Part shown: positions 45,511-59,668 of the stretch, in pieces | Layout of the letters: every line of letters starts with the position of its first letter | Position numbering within the stretch: the stretch's first letter is position 1 | Origin: Przewalskia tangutica | Taxonomy: Eukaryota > Streptophyta > Magnoliopsida > Solanales > Solanaceae | Assembly: GCA_029844215.1 (NCBI GenBank) | Contig: CM056732.1 | Span: 50,019,007-50,083,006, forward strand | Direction of reading: 5' to 3' | DNA: 64,000 nucleotides | The notes under the pieces: model-generated | Told to the model about the DNA's origin: nothing | Seen by the model: the letters and a program-made list of their open reading frames with translations, nothing else | Database searches by the model: none | Translations under genes and position numbers: made by a program

Positions 45511-46168
45511 AGCACTTCCCCTATAAATGCTCTCATCCAGAACTTACAAACAAGGCCAAATACACCAATAACCAAACACCAATTAAGGGCACAACTAAAC
45601 AGTTAACCAAGGTGATTCACGCCTATTTCTCATGTAAAACAGCCCCTTAATCCTTACTAAAACAGTCCACGAAAATAGTCCATATTCCAACAATAATGAG
45701 GGTAAGATATGAAGTCTTTCTATACCCTCGTTCCTTTAGGACTTACATTAGCAATTACCACATTTAAACATGCATAATGGTGACTGAAGTTTCAGTATTA
45801 TAACACCACAAAACAGTCCCTAAAATAGCACAACAACGTCCCACAATTTCATGTAGTTTTCGGCCAATAACCAAAACCAAAGCCCTATTCATAACTCCTT
45901 ATAATCCAATTCAAGTTTCAACACTTTAAGATAAACCATTTCAACTTTCAATAACAAGATTTCCTTCAATATAACATGCACTTAGTGACGATAATAACAA
46001 TAACAACCAACGAATCCAATATAACCAAAACAGTCCTCTAAATCGGCTAACATGCCAAATGTCACATGCACTTCTTATTCTCCATTTTTTCTTAACACAA
46101 GTTCACCCCTTAACTATAACATCATTTAACTTCCAAATACTTTAAGAGGAAGAAAAAATCTTACCTTC
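45511..46168 (-). mobile_element. Outer LTR, second piece
   Basis: It continues the LTR from 33186: 'agcacttcc...caaggcc...aagggcacaac...gtaaaacagcccc' keeps the order seen at 48860-48990. It is cut again at 46168 by the next LTR. No gene is present. Confidence 0.65.
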
Positions 46169-47071
46169 ATCACACGACCGACCAGACGCGGCGGTGCCCT
46201 ACACAGGCACCACAATCATCTGACATAATAAAGCTGCGGAAGATAAATAACACTCTGTTTTTTAAAAACAAGGCCAAGCCGATAAGGCTGCCATAACATA
46301 AAAATTACGAAAGTGGTCTACCTTGTTAACAATGTAAAAACAACTCTGGCGATCCAGCTGGATGAATACAAACCTCTAAGATTTGAACAAATACTATGGC
46401 GGACAAGGCCCGCCGTACCACGAATATACGTAGCCATGACAACTCGGAACATTGGAGCCATCTCAAAATGCTGAACCGGGATCCTAAGCTCGCGGATCCA
46501 CAATCGTACCTAAACTGCGGACATGAGCGCGGCCCGAAGTCGATAACAGTGCAGAATATGGAACGGAAAATAAGGTCACGATAAACAAATCATAAGCTGT
46601 ACAAAAGAATGACGGGGCAAATATAAAAGGGTGCATACCGGATCCTACCGTGTCATTACCGTCTCGTGAACTTAATCGTACCTTATTATCTTTTCCCATT
46701 TTTATTCAATAAGCGTTATAGTCACTTTCTTACGTCGTACTTAGGAAAAATCGTCAAGTTCATTACCATATAACTTACTTATCTTTCATAACATAATCCG
46801 CCCTTTATGGAGGGACGCATATACTACCCAACTGAACGCGATCAAGTCACGCAAATATCAAAGCGTGCGTGGAATTCCATCATTGCCGACATCGTAAGTG
46901 TAACATATAACCACGTGACGCGCGTGGCATCCTACCTCATCGGCGTATACATACACAATACATATATATATATCTCCGCCATGGAATCACATCGCTTGAC
47001 GTAGTAGGTGTAACATATAACCATGTGACGCGTGTGGCATCCTACCTCACTGAAGCGTTACATATACAACA

Positions 47072-47252
<181 letters not shown>

Positions 47253-47259
47253 CGATGGC

Positions 47260-47600
47260 GCGTGCCCAATCCTCATCGTATAAGCATGGCCATAACGTGC
47301 CTCGGAATCCTCATCGTAGGTGCAGTCTTCGTGGGAGCTAGCCCATGGAGTAATAATATAACATGCCCTAATCCTCATCGTAGGTACGTGTCTTCGTGGG
47401 AGCTAGCCCGTGGGTAATAGTCGTCATGCATGGTCGCGTGCCGGAATCCTCATCGTATAAGCATGGCCATGGGTAATAAAACAAATCCGGGAATCTAACC
47501 CGCCTCACAGTCACGTGCCGGAATCCCACATCGGTATAAGCGTGTCGAGGATCGATCATAATGGAAGCATACCCGTGGAATCCTACATCAGCTCGATGCG
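47260..47600 (-). repeat. Degenerate LTR minisatellite (CCTCATCGTA units)
   Basis: 'aatcctcatcgta(taagc/ggtgc)' with 'tggccat(gg)' and 'cttcgtgggagctagcccgtgg' recurs about six times with unit lengths around 50-90. At 47562-47587 the complement reads GGATTCCACGGGTATGCTTC, the core shared with the LTR minisatellites at 3957 and 20964. Confidence 0.7.
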
Positions 47601-50212
47601 TCGAGTAAACTTACAACAAGACAGTACCCTCCAACCGAGAGTCACGACAACGTAAACATATAATACTTGCACTCAAAGCTATCACAAGCAAACATAGGCA
47701 AGTTAATTAAACCTTTAGACTTCCATTTTATAAACTCATGGCACTTTCGTTTCACACATAAAAATCAGAATTTAACCCAAAGTACTACGTGCTTACATTC
47801 TTTTCAAAGACTCTTTTCATATAAAACCCCAAGATACTAACACCGTAGTATCAAGACTTGTTTACATTTTACCTAAGTCACTACACTTTTAGAAATACAT
47901 TTTTAACCTAAATCAAGTGACTTCTTTCCTTAAAACTTAAGCAATTGATGCTTTTAAATCCATTTGCCTTTCTTTATTTCAAAACATTTATCATTACTTA
48001 GAGTAAACCACTCTTTTAACTTTCCATAAAGCTATTATAACCCACTTCCCATAAAGTCGTTATACTAACTTTATACTTTAGGCAAATACATTCCTTTTAT
48101 AACCAAGAGACTTATACTTTCGAAAACCAAGTACCGTATACTTTCAAAATACTTCAAGTCTCTTATCTTTTAGAATCAAGTTTCGTAGTTCATAGTCTTA
48201 ACACTTCATAACGTAAACTCTTTAAATTAAGCAACATATGCCTTATGTGTGTGAATAGGTTATACTTATTTATAACGATTTTAATCAAGTAGCCATGATC
48301 TAGAAAATGTAATACAATTTTGTCTTATCTTAGCTTCTATACAGATGGAGAATTCTACTCATTTTAACTTAATTGATTGCCATTACATTTTCCTTTATTA
48401 ACGCTGCAGTGGCTTGTTCGATACTTATTCTCATTTGTGCCGTAACTTAGCCAAGTCAACTTGGCTCCAAATACCTCCTAACGACTCTTACCAACATCCC
48501 CCATAAGACTTGGTAAGAACTTAGGATAACTTAGACATAACCTTTACGTAGAGTAAATCAACATACATACCTCTTAATTTCTAAGAGTAGAAGGAATCAT
48601 GAAATAGTACTACATGTATATTCTATACATAGAATCATGTCAAAAGAAGGAAGAGGTTCACATACCTCGCGACGATTATCGACAATTAGCAAAATGCTCC
48701 GAAGTACTTCAACCTTGATAGCTATCCCATCCTTCAAGTAGAATACGCTATACTTAGTACTTCAACCTATAATGGCCATAACACGTCCATTAACCTCTAG
48801 CTTCGAACGTAGAATATTCTAAGTGCAAAGTCACTAAATTCTACGGAAAATCGGACAGCACTTCCTTTGTTTCTACATACTTTGCCACCTTTTTCAAGGC
48901 CTAATTCAATAACCAAACACGCCACATTTAAGGCCCAACAAATCAGCTAACCAAAGGGGATTACACGCCTTAACAGGACATGTAAAATTCCGCCCCACAA
49001 ATTAATACGAAACTAGTTCCATATTTAAAGCCATTCTTGGCTAAACATATACAACAACACAAAGTACTTTTCCAATTCTTTTTCAATCCAACCTCTTAGG
49101 CCTAACATGTTATATAGTCATAAACAACTTAACAATTATAATTCCTTCCTTATATAACATGTGACGATTAAACTAATAATCCAATTGAATTGAAATCTCA
49201 AGGCTAAACATACTAGTTTTCGGATTAGGGTTCCAATATCCATAACACTTATCAACTTCATAATATATATATCTCATACTTGCTAATATCCATAGCTACA
49301 ACAATAAGTAATCTCAATTACTAAAACGACAAGAATTTTACCTTTACAAGCCCTTATAATTTCCAAGATTCAATGTCGCTCCTTAGCAATTCTTAGCTCC
49401 TTTCCTTTACGCTCCAATCCGCTATTTGAAGCCTTTAGAAGCTCACAACCAACTTCTCTTCCATTTCCAAAACCTATGAAAATGCCTTAGGTTTTCGCCT
49501 TGCGACTAACGTGAAAACGTCGTTTTTCCTAAATCTTTCTATTGAGATATCCTTACAATACCCTTAGGGACCTTGGGTTAAAGTCTTGTGAATAATGATC
49601 CACATTTGCAAAAAATTTCTCTCAAAAAATTACCTTGGCCGAGAGCACTCTCAAGAGGACCTAAAGTTTTCTCAATTTTTTCTAAGTGTTGAGAGCTAAG
49701 TCTTGCTACTAGGATGATATATAACACATTGGAGGGTCTAGATTACAACACATGTTAAAATTGGATGAATGGGATCAAGCCAAGTGGCTCTTGACTTAGT
49801 CAACAATGTCAAACTCTACTTGCAAGACTTAGTCTTCTATCATGGTCAATGACCATACTAGCCTTGCATAATTTCGTCCAAGAACATGTGGGGGGGGGGG
49901 GGGTGCCACGTGTCGCCCTCCCATTCGTCCATAAAATTTCGTAACCCTCGTGGGTCCCACAAAACGTAAAATTCCTCGGTTGGGCCCCACATGACCAAAT
50001 CCGTAAAAATAAATTTCCATAATGTTAATACATTCTATATTCCTCAAATAATGCATTTTGAGAATCTAATTCTCACAAACGAACATTTCTCCTTTCCGAC
50101 GTTCGGAAGATTTTTCCGTCGGAAAAACAATCCTTCCTTTCGTACCAATTTCAAGTCTTGAGTTCCTTACGTACATTCTCTTAAACATGCCCTGGAGTTA
50201 CGGGGTGTAACA

Positions 50213-51075
50213 TTCTTCCCCCCTTAGAAACATTCGTTCCCGAATGTTCTTTCGGAGTCCAATCTAATTAGATAGCGACATAGCGACATAGTCTCCTTTT
50301 ACTACACCCATCATACAACATATGCCACCCATGGCCACATAGCAATACTTATACTAAGATGTCAACCTTGGCACTCACGAAGCCAACTAGTCCATACTCA
50401 TAATGACCTCAAAGTCTGTCGTAATCATCTCTACAAGGTCTACTAGGGTCTGGCGACTGTATAATCACCGGGAAATTCTCATATACCCGCTCAGCTACCA
50501 CCCCAAACACTCACGGGTGTAGTTACCTCGAAAGGTTCTTATGGATTCAGGATCTATTCCTTTACACTTGGTTGTTATCCTTCTTACTGGTCGTACTCTT
50601 TCCGTACTTCCAACTCATCCTAGCATACATACATAACTTCCATACCGATTCTGGCCTCTAATCTTTGGAGTCACTCTATAAAACAATATAAGGCCATTTC
50701 CTGCTCTCATAACCTGGTTTCGGTGGAACGCGTCCACGAACCCGTAAAACCATTAACTAGACTTGGGCCTTGCACCCTCGTGACCCTGTCACGTAGCGGA
50801 ACTACTACCAACTGATCCCACTCCATTTCAGGCTATGGGCGACCCGTAATGTACTCACCCGACCGCGTCACTTAACTCTTAACCTTAGTCTGAATAAAAT
50901 CTTATTGCCCGAGAAGGCCTTATATATCTAAGGTCTCGGCAGTTATCAATATTCTTAGGCTCGCAATTCCCATGCTCCAAGCCTACCTTACCAGTCCACC
51001 CGCAAACGGGTACAATAAATTCTCATAATACCATAATCATGTTGTCTCGGTCACAACCATTACTTACTCTATACG
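50213..51075 (-). mobile_element. pol: 3' internal part of the subfamily B element, with a protease remnant
   Basis: The polypurine complement TTCTTCCCCCCTTA and the hairpin AACATTCG-TTCC-CGAATGTT (50229-50248) come first. The stretch 50400-50560 is homologous to 42980-43130 of the pol-bearing copy. On the minus strand it is a decayed protease piece (VAERVYENFPV-like against VAERIYRACPV). The conserved non-coding block follows at 50707-50790. It ends at 51075 where a plus-strand LTR is inserted after ATACG. This copy links the non-coding internal parts at 54708 and 58769 to a pol-containing ancestor. Confidence 0.7.
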
Positions 51076-51793
51076 TGTTATACCCCGTATTTCCAGAGTA
51101 TGTACGTAAGGACGTACGTAGAAAAGTTTGGGCTTTAAAGTAGGCTTGGCCGAAATATTTGTGCACAACACCCGGTTAGAGTCGTTTTTCGACGAAACGT
51201 TTTACATAACTTGCGAGGGGAAAATTCCGGCTATGCCATTTTTAATTTTTGCGGATTTTTCCGAGAGACGAAACATTTTGGACCAACGAGAGGGCGACAC
51301 TTGGCACCCTCTCATTGATGGAGTGTGGGGCGGTAAAGTGGCCGATTGGGAGGTCTTGGGTTGGTAGGATATTTTGTGATATTTTGGATGGTAGATGGAT
51401 AAGGTGGGACCCACTTACACTTATCCCAATCTTGACCTTACACTTGCCTACCACATGTCTTGATCTAGGCCCTTGGTTGTCCTATAAATATCCCCCTAAG
51501 CTTGAAGACTTCTTCATCCTAAAAATTTCTAAGTCTTGAAAGCTCTCTTCCTCCCCCTTAGTGTAGTGTCTCGTCCAAGAGCCCCTCCCCCCTTTGAGAA
51601 GGCCCTTGGCGAGCCCTCCCTCCCCGCCGAGAGCCCTCCCTTGGCGAGTACCCCACTCCCAGTGGGGTTGGTAGAAAGTATACACCTTGTGGTGTTGTCT
51701 CGTATAAATACCCTCCTCTTGGTAGAAATACTCTCCAAAGTATTGTTACTATACCCAAATTACCTTAGCCATATACCTTGTAGTATTCCAAAG
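51076..51793 (+). mobile_element. Subfamily A LTR, 5' piece only
   Basis: TGTTATACCCCGTATTTCC starts it; the body matches 18395-19340 with an internal deletion near 51125-51145. It keeps a TATA box (CCTATAAATATCC, 51480-51492) and a changed G-box site (GGGCGACACTTGGCACC, 51291-51307). It stops after 'tattccaaag' at the array insertion. The rest should follow the array, beyond the window. Confidence 0.8.
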
Positions 51794-52411
51794 TGTCACG
51801 ACCCGACCCCGGGGCCGCGACTGGTGCCCTACCTGGGCACCCTGTTCAGGTATACATCAGAGAATAGCAGCGGAACATACATGAAACTTATAAAATAAAA
51901 TAACGACAAAATTAAACCACAGGTTAGCCGATAAGGCTACCTTCCTGGACACATATACATATACATAACAACAATGCTACATCCTTTTTTTTTACAAACC
52001 GACCCACAACATGTGACTACACTTAAGAATTACAATGCGGCGGGACAGGCCCGCCATACCCTGAATGTACATAAGTCTACCACATCGTGGAAAGCACCAA
52101 AAGACAAGCCTCCGGAGTGAAAGGGGCTTCTTTCCAAAATTGAGCAGAGATCCTAAGAGCGAGGATCACCAACTGTACCTATCACTGCGGGCATGAACGC
52201 GGCCCGAAGGTCGATCACAACAGTACAGTATGGAATGAAATAAAATGCAATAACCAAATCATATCTGTAAAAAATAATGTAATTTTAACTACTGAAACAA
52301 ATCATATATTAACTTCCTTTCCTTCTTTCGATAAGATTTAACAACTGTTCTTACATACTTACTTAAGAGTTTAATCCGGCCTTTTCACATAACTTACATA
52401 TCTTACATAAC

Positions 52412-52700
52412 ATAATCCGGCCCGCCTGTGGGGCTCGGTGTACTGTGGAATCATATAACATAATCCGGCCCGCCTGTGGGGCTCGGTGTACTGTGGAATC
52501 ATATAACATAATCCGGCCCGCCTGTGGGGCTCGGTGTACTGTGGAATCATATAACATAATCCGGCCCGCCTGTGGGGCTCGGTGTAAGATGACGTAACCC
52601 GGCCTATGTGTAGGCTCGGGGTAATATGGCGTAATCCGGCCTATGTGTAGGCTCGGTGTATCTCATAACGTAATCCGGCCTATTTGTAGGCTCGGTGTAA
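52412..52700 (-). repeat. LTR minisatellite: four 48-bp units, three ~39-bp units
   Basis: ATAATCCGGCCCGCC recurs at 52412, 52460, 52508 and 52556, exactly 48 bases apart, followed by three shorter units with GGCCTATGTGTAGGCTCGG(G/T)GTA. These are complements of the units at 10377-10720. Confidence 0.93.
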
Positions 52701-54565
52701 TCTTCCTTACTTAACATTTTTAAATCATCACTTCACTTCTTCTTAAGTCGTCATAACAACTTCCCATAAAGCTATTATAACAACTTTTCATTTTAGAGAA
52801 CTTAGACACTTTTATTCTTACAACATTAGGGAAACTAGCCCCAAAAATACTACGTACATACATACTTAAAAGAATCATATCGCTTAAAACTTCAAAATCC
52901 TTAAAAGACAATCAAAGTTCTTAGTCTTAAAACTTCATAACATGCATCCTTAAAAGCCCATTGTCTTATACTTATAAAAAAAGATATAAAGTTCCATACA
53001 CTTCCAAAACCAAGTAACTTATTCTCTTAAAATCTTATAACTTCCACTTTTAAAATCAATCCCCTTTTCACATATAAATTCAAGTCATTTTCGAACATAA
53101 AATCCACTTACTTACTTTAGACAAATCGAGACACATAGCCTTTAAATCAAATCTCATAATTTCCTAACCATTCTTACCAACGCGTCCCATAAGACCTAGT
53201 AAGGACTTAGGACAATTTAAACATACTCTTAACTTAGATTCAACAATGTAAATACTTCTTAACTTCTAAGAGTAGAAGGAATCTTGAAATACTATCACAT
53301 GGATATTTCATACGTAGGATCATGCCAAAGAAAGTAGAGGTTCACATACCGCGACGATTGTCTACAAGTAGCAAAATGCTCCAAAGTACTTCAACCTTGA
53401 GCTATTCCATTCTTCAAGTAGGATACGCTAAACTTAGTACTTCAACCTATCATGGCCACAATACGTCCATTAACCTCTTACTTAAAACGTAGAATATCCT
53501 AAGTGCCAAGTCACTAAATTCTACGGAAAATCGACAAAGACCTCCTTTGTTTTTACTAACTTTGCCACCTTTTTCAAGGCCGAATACAATAACCAAACAG
53601 CCCCAATTGGCTCACCACAATCTATAAGGTAGTCGATACAAATGAATAACAAACTATTACAAACTATAAGTACAAATTCGGCCACCTTAAGTTCAACAAT
53701 ACCAATTCTTAATCAATTTCCAATTCAATCCAAATTGGTAGCATAACATGATATCAAGTCGCATTTGATTATATCAACCATAACCTTCAAGTAATTAACA
53801 TGAGACTATTCTAATAACGATCAAATTGTAATCCAACTTAACATGGCCTACATTATATTTCAACTTCCAAGACCACAATCGATCTATAATCCTTAAAAAC
53901 TTCAACTCAACAACTTCATGCTAGCAACATGTAAAGCTAACAACAACAATATAATTATATAATCTTGTAACACTTTTAAAAGACAAGATTATACCTTAAC
54001 GATTCTTAATCCAATTCCAATCCGAAGTCGCTCCTTAGTAGTTTAGAACCTCTCCAAGACACTTCAATCCGTTTGTTGAGACCCTTAGAACCATACCAAC
54101 AACTTTCCTTCAAACTTCCAATCCAAAACCTAGAAAGCCACTAGGTTTTCACTTTGCGACTAATACGAAAACTCTCTTTTTCCGGGATTTTTCTATTGAG
54201 ATACACTTACATAACACTCATGAACCTTGGTTTAAAGTGGGGGAATTATTGGACAAGAAACAAAAACTTTTGCTCTTCAAAGAGCTTGAACCCGAGAGCA
54301 AGGTCTCAAGTTCATCAAATTTCTTCAATATTTTTCTAAGTGTTGGGCTCTCTTTCACTACTAGTAGTATAATATAGCACATTGGAGGGTTAAGATGCAA
54401 CCATTTGGGTGGCTAGGATAAGCTCTACTTAAATATCAAGACCTTGTGGTCCCTTTGACTTAGTCAAGATTGTCAAGCTACACTTGCAAGACTTGTTCAT
54501 CCAAGACTTATGGTAAATGACCATTATGGGCATGCCTAATTTCGACCAAGGCATTACTAAGGGGG

Positions 54566-54581
54566 GGTGACACGTGTCACC
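54566..54581 (-). promoter_or_regulatory. G-box palindrome in array LTR 1
   Basis: GGTGACACGTGTCACC is a perfect 16-bp palindrome; the same site in LTR 2 is 58628-58643 and in the LTR at 46169 it is changed to GTGCCACGTGTCGCC (49903-49917) next to a 14-G run. Confidence 0.55.
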
Positions 54582-54707
54582 CTCCCATTCACACAATAAA
54601 GCGTTTCAGACAATTTCATAATTAGATAAATTTTTACAAGCCTCGAATCTTAACATCTGTGAGTTCTTACGTCGTTCTTAAAACATGTCTGTAAGTGCGG
54701 TGTAACA

Positions 54708-55911
54708 TTCTTCCCCCCTTAGAAACATTCGTCCCCGAATGTTCTTTCGGAGTCAAACTTATAATTAGCGACATAGTTTCCTTTCACAACCCCAACATAC
54801 CAACAATGCCACACATGGCCCTAATACCTCGCCCACGCATATCTGTCCATCATAAGCCCAAAAGAGATTATATTTTCGTACTTCCAACTCTTTCTAGCAT
54901 ACATACATAACTTCCATACCAATTCTGGCCTCTAATCTTTGGAGTCACTCTATAAGACAATATACTACCATTTCCGACTTTCACGACCTGGTTCCGGTGG
55001 AACGCGTCCACGAACCCGTAAAACAATTAACTAGACTTGGGCCTTGCACCCTCGTGACCCTGTCACGTAGCGGAACTACTACCAACTGATCCCACTCCAT
55101 TTCAGGCCATGGGGAGACCCGCATGAGTCCTCAACCCGACTCGTCGCGCCAACTCTTATCCTTGATGCGACTTAAAATCTTATTGCGGAAAACCTTATAT
55201 ACCTAAGGTCTCGGCGTGTAATCAATATTCTTAGGCTCTCAATTTCCATGTTCCAAGCCTACCTTACCATTCCCCCAGTAAACGGTTACAAAAACTTCTC
55301 ATAAAACCAAAACCTTGTTGTCTCGATCACAACAACCATTACTTACGCTATACGGACCTCATCCGTACAATTCTCTTAAGCCTACTACGCGACTTAATCT
55401 ATTAACATGACATTAGTTGGGTTCCTTAACATGGCTTCTAGGGTTCACTACCACTATCGACATACTCATCCTTTCCCAATTATCTCAAATAAAACATAAG
55501 ATCTTGGCGAGAATTCATTAACTATTCCATACCTTCCGGTATCTAGTTAGTCTTTACCAATTCTGGAAATCTAACATCATTCTAGGCAACACGCGTCGAC
55601 CCTCATACATAACTCCGTATAGATGTATGTCACAATACCAACTATCTGCAATCATTACCAACCGGATACGCAATCCATAGTCTTTCTGGTCACTGCGCCT
55701 TTCTCGTAGGCGCAAACAACATAACTCGTTGGGAGAGGCGACCCTAACAACCGCGACTCTATCGCACGATCTCGAGTGAGAAGAATGAAACCAATCCTAA
55801 ATGTCCTGCGGCCTCCCGATTATAGATGTGGTGCGCGACACCGATAATCAAGACTCTGCGGACACGCGATGCGTAGACACTTTCAGAGACTAATCGCATT
55901 GATACCACTTT
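54708..55911 (-). mobile_element. Array internal part 1 (1.2 kb, non-coding)
   Basis: From the left: polypurine complement TTCTTCCCCCCTTA (54708-54721), hairpin AACATTCG-TCCC-CGAATGTT (54724-54743), conserved block (54968-55060), a body without long frames, the leader (55745-55890) and the primer site TGGTATCAATGC on the minus strand (55896-55907). The protease remnant of 50400-50560 is deleted here. No gag frame is visible after the leader. Confidence 0.85.
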
Positions 55912-58768
55912 TGTCACGACCCGACCCGGGGCGCGATCGTGCCCTACACAGGCACCTGTTGATATCATCGAGAGAATAGCGTGGAACATACATGAAACTT
56001 ATAAAATAAAATAACTACAAAATTAAACAACTGGTTTGCCGATAAGGCTACGTTCCTGGACAAATATACATTTAAATAAAAACAGCATTTACATCCCTTT
56101 TTTTTTTTTTACAAACCGACCCACAACATGTGACAACAGACCACGAAGAATTACAACTGCGGCGGGAGGCCCGCCATACCCTGAATGTACATAAGTCTAC
56201 CACATCGGAAAGCCGTACCAAAAGACAAGCCTCGGAGTGAAAGGGGCTTCTTTCCAAAATTGAGCAGATCCTAAGAGCAAGGATCACCAACGCGTATTAC
56301 TATCACTGCGGGCATGAGCGGCCCGAAGAAGTCGATAACAGTGCAGTATGGAAACGAAATAAAATGCAATAACCAAATCATATCTGTATAAAGAATGTCC
56401 TTTTAACTCCGAAATCAATCATATATTAACTGTTCCTTTCCTTTCGATAAGATTTAACAACTGTTCTTACATACTTACTTAAGAGTTTAATCCAAATTTT
56501 TCACATAACTTACATATCTTACATAACATAATCCGGCCGCTGTGGGGCTCGGTGTCTTGTGGAATCATATAACATAATCCGGCCGCTGTGGGGCTCGGTG
56601 TCTTGTGGAATCATATAACATAATCCGGCCGCTGTGGGGCTCGGTGTCTTGTGGAATCATATAACATAATCCGGCCGCTGTGGGGCTCGGTGTAGATGAC
56701 GTAACGGCCTGTGTGTAGGCTCGGGGTAATATGGCGTGTCAGGCCTATGTGTAGGCTCGGTGTATCTCATAACGTAATCCGCCTATTTGTAGGCTCGGTG
56801 TAATCTTCCTTACTTAACATTTTTAAATCATCACTTCACTTCTTAAGTCGTCATAACAACTTCCCATAAAGCTATTATAACAACTTTTCATTTTAGAGAA
56901 CTTAGACACTTTATTCTTACAACATTAGGAAACTAGCCCCAAAATACTACGTATATACATACTTAAAGAATCATATCGCTTAAAACTTCAAAATCCTTAA
57001 AGACAATCAAAGTTCTTAGTCTTAAAACTTCATAACATGCATCCTTAAAAGCCCATTGTCTTATACTTATAAAAAAAGATATAAAGTTCCATACACTTTA
57101 AAACCAAGTAACTTATTCTCTTAAAATCTTATAACTTCCACTTTTAAAATCAATCCCTTTTCACATATAAATTCAAGTCATTTTGAACATAAATCCACTT
57201 ACTTACTTTAGACAAATCGAGACACAGCCTTTAAATCAAATCTCATAATTTCCTAACCATTCTTACCAGCGTCTCCCATAAGACCTAGTAAGGACTTAGG
57301 ACAATTTAAACATACTCTTAACTTAGATTCAACAATGTAAATACTTCTTAACTTCTAAGAGTAGAAGGAATCTTGAAATACTATCACATGGATATTTCAT
57401 ACGTAGGATCATGCCAAAGAAAGTAGAGGTTCACATCGCGACGATTGTCGACAAGTAGCAAAATGCTCCAAAGTACTTCAACCTTGAGCTATTCCATTCT
57501 TCAAGTAGGATCGCTAAACTTAGTACTTCAACCTATCATGGCCACAATCGTCCATTAACCTCTTACTTAAAGCGTAGAATATCCTAAGTGCCAAGTCACT
57601 AAATTCTACTGAAAATCGGACACACTGCTTTGTTTTACTAACTTTGCCACCTTTTCAAGGCGAATACAATAACCAAACAGCCCCGATTGGCTCACAATCT
57701 ATAAGGTAGTCGATACAAATGAATAACAAACTATTACAAACTATAAGTACAAATTCGTACCTTAAGTTCAACAATACCAATTCTTAATCAATTTCCAATT
57801 CAATCCAAATTGGTAGCATAACATGATATCAAGTCGCATTTGATTATATCAACCATAACCTTCAAGTAATTAACATGAGACTATTCTAATAACGATCAAA
57901 TTGTAATCCAACTTAACATGGCCTACATTATATTTGAAATTCCAAGACCACAATCGATCTATAATCCTTAAAAACTTCAACTCAACAACTTCATGCTAGC
58001 AACATGTAAGCTAAAACAACAATATAATTATATAATCTTGTAACACTTTTAAAAGACAAGATTATACCTTAACGATTCTTAATCCAATTCCAATCCGAAG
58101 TCGCTCCTTAGTAGTTTAGAACCTCTCAAGACACTTCAATCCGTTTGTTGAGACCATAGAACCATACCAACAACTTTCCTTCAAACTTCAATCCAAAACC
58201 TAGAAAGCCACTAGGTTTTCACTTTGCGACTAATACGAAAACTCTCTTTTTAGGGATTTTCTATTGAGATACACTTACATAACACTCATGAACCTTGGTT
58301 TAAAGTGGGAATTATTGACAAGAAACAAAAACTTTTGCTCTTCAAAGAGCTTGAACCCGAGAGCAAGGTCTCAAGTTCATCAAATTTCTTCAATATTTTT
58401 CTAAGTGTTGGGCTCTCTTTCACTACTAGTAGTATAATATAGCACATTGGAGGTTAAGATGCAACCATTTGGGTGGCTAGGATAAGCTCTACTTAAATAT
58501 CAAGACCTTGTGGTCCACTTTGACTTAGTCAAGATTGTCAAGCTACACTGCAAGACTTGTTCATCCAAGACTTATGGTAAATGACCATTATGGGCATGCC
58601 TAATTTCGACTAAGGCATTACTAAGGGGGTGACACGTGTCACCCTCCCATTCAAATCAATAAAGCGTTTCAAAATTTCATAATTAGATAAATTTTTACAA
58701 GCCTCAAATCTTAACACTTGTGAGTTCTTACGTCGTTCTTAAAACATGTCTGTAAGTGCGGTGTAACA
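55912..58768 (-). mobile_element. Array LTR 2 (subfamily B, 2.86 kb)
   Basis: It starts TGTCACGACCCGACCCGGGG and ends GCGGTGTAACA. It aligns with LTR 1 throughout. Differences are mainly one- to three-base losses at C/G runs and short homopolymers. Confidence 0.9.
56522..56800 (-). repeat. LTR minisatellite of array LTR 2
   Basis: Four units match those of LTR 1 but each reads GGCCGCTGTGG instead of GGCCCGCCTGTGG and GTGTCTTGTGG instead of GTGTACTGTGG, so the unit is about 46 bp. Three shorter units follow. Confidence 0.9.
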
Positions 58769-59668
58769 TTCTTCCCCTTAGAAACATTCGTCCCGAATGT
58801 TCTTTCTGAGTCAAACTTATAATTAGCGACATAGTTTCCTTTCACAACCCCAACATACCAACAATGCCACACATGGCCCTAATACCTCGCCAGCATATCC
58901 TCATCATAAGCCCAAAAGAGATTATATTTTCGTACTTCAACTCTTTCTAGCATACATAACTTCCATACCAATTCTGGCCTCTAATCTTTGAGTCACTCTA
59001 TAAGACAATATACTACCATTTCCGAGCTTTCACGACTGGTTCGGTGGGCGCGTCCACGAACCCAGTAAAACAATTAACTAGACTTGGGCCTTGCACCTCG
59101 TGACCTGTCACGTGGCGAACTACTACCAACTGATCCCACTCCATTTCGGGCCATGGGAGACCGCATGGTCTTCAACTCGGTCGCACTTAACTCTTATCCT
59201 TGGTCTGACTTAAAATCTTATTGCCAGAGAAAGCCTTATATACCTAAGGTCTCGGCAGTAATCAATATTCTTAGGCTCGCAATTTCCATGCTCCAAGCCT
59301 ACCTTACCAGTCCCCCAGTAAACGGGTACAAAAACTTCTCATAAAACCAAAACCATGTTGTCTCGATCACAACAACCATTACTTACGCTATACGGACCTC
59401 ATCCGTACAATTCTCTTAAGCCTACTACGCAGCTTAATCTATTAACATGACATTCCGTTAGGTTCCTTAACATGGCTTCTTAAGGGTTCACTACCCTATC
59501 AGACAGCTCATCCTTTCCCAATTATCTCAAATAAAACATAAGATCTTGGCGAGAATTCATTAACTATTCCATACCTTCCGGTATCTAGTTAGTCTTTACC
59601 GATTCACGGAAATCTAACATCATTCTAGGCAACAGCGTCGACCTCATACATAACTCCGTATAGATGTA
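58769..59668 (-). mobile_element. Array internal part 2, left piece
   Basis: The polypurine complement TTCTTCCCCTTA, the hairpin AACATTCG-TCC-CGAATGTT (58783-58801) and the conserved block (59020-59115) match internal part 1. It is cut at 59668 by a solo LTR and resumes at 63116. Confidence 0.88.

Larger units (their letters stand above)
51794..54707 (-). mobile_element. Array LTR 1 (subfamily B, 2.9 kb)
   Basis: It begins TGTCACGACCCGACCCCGG and ends GCGGTGTAACA. Minisatellite at 52412-52700; G-box palindrome at 54566-54581. The long AT-rich U3 part has no gene. Confidence 0.9.

Noticed and set aside
52412..52700. Possible CRISPR-like array (48-bp period)
   Set aside because: There are no unique spacers: the whole unit repeats, and it lies within an LTR of a plant element.
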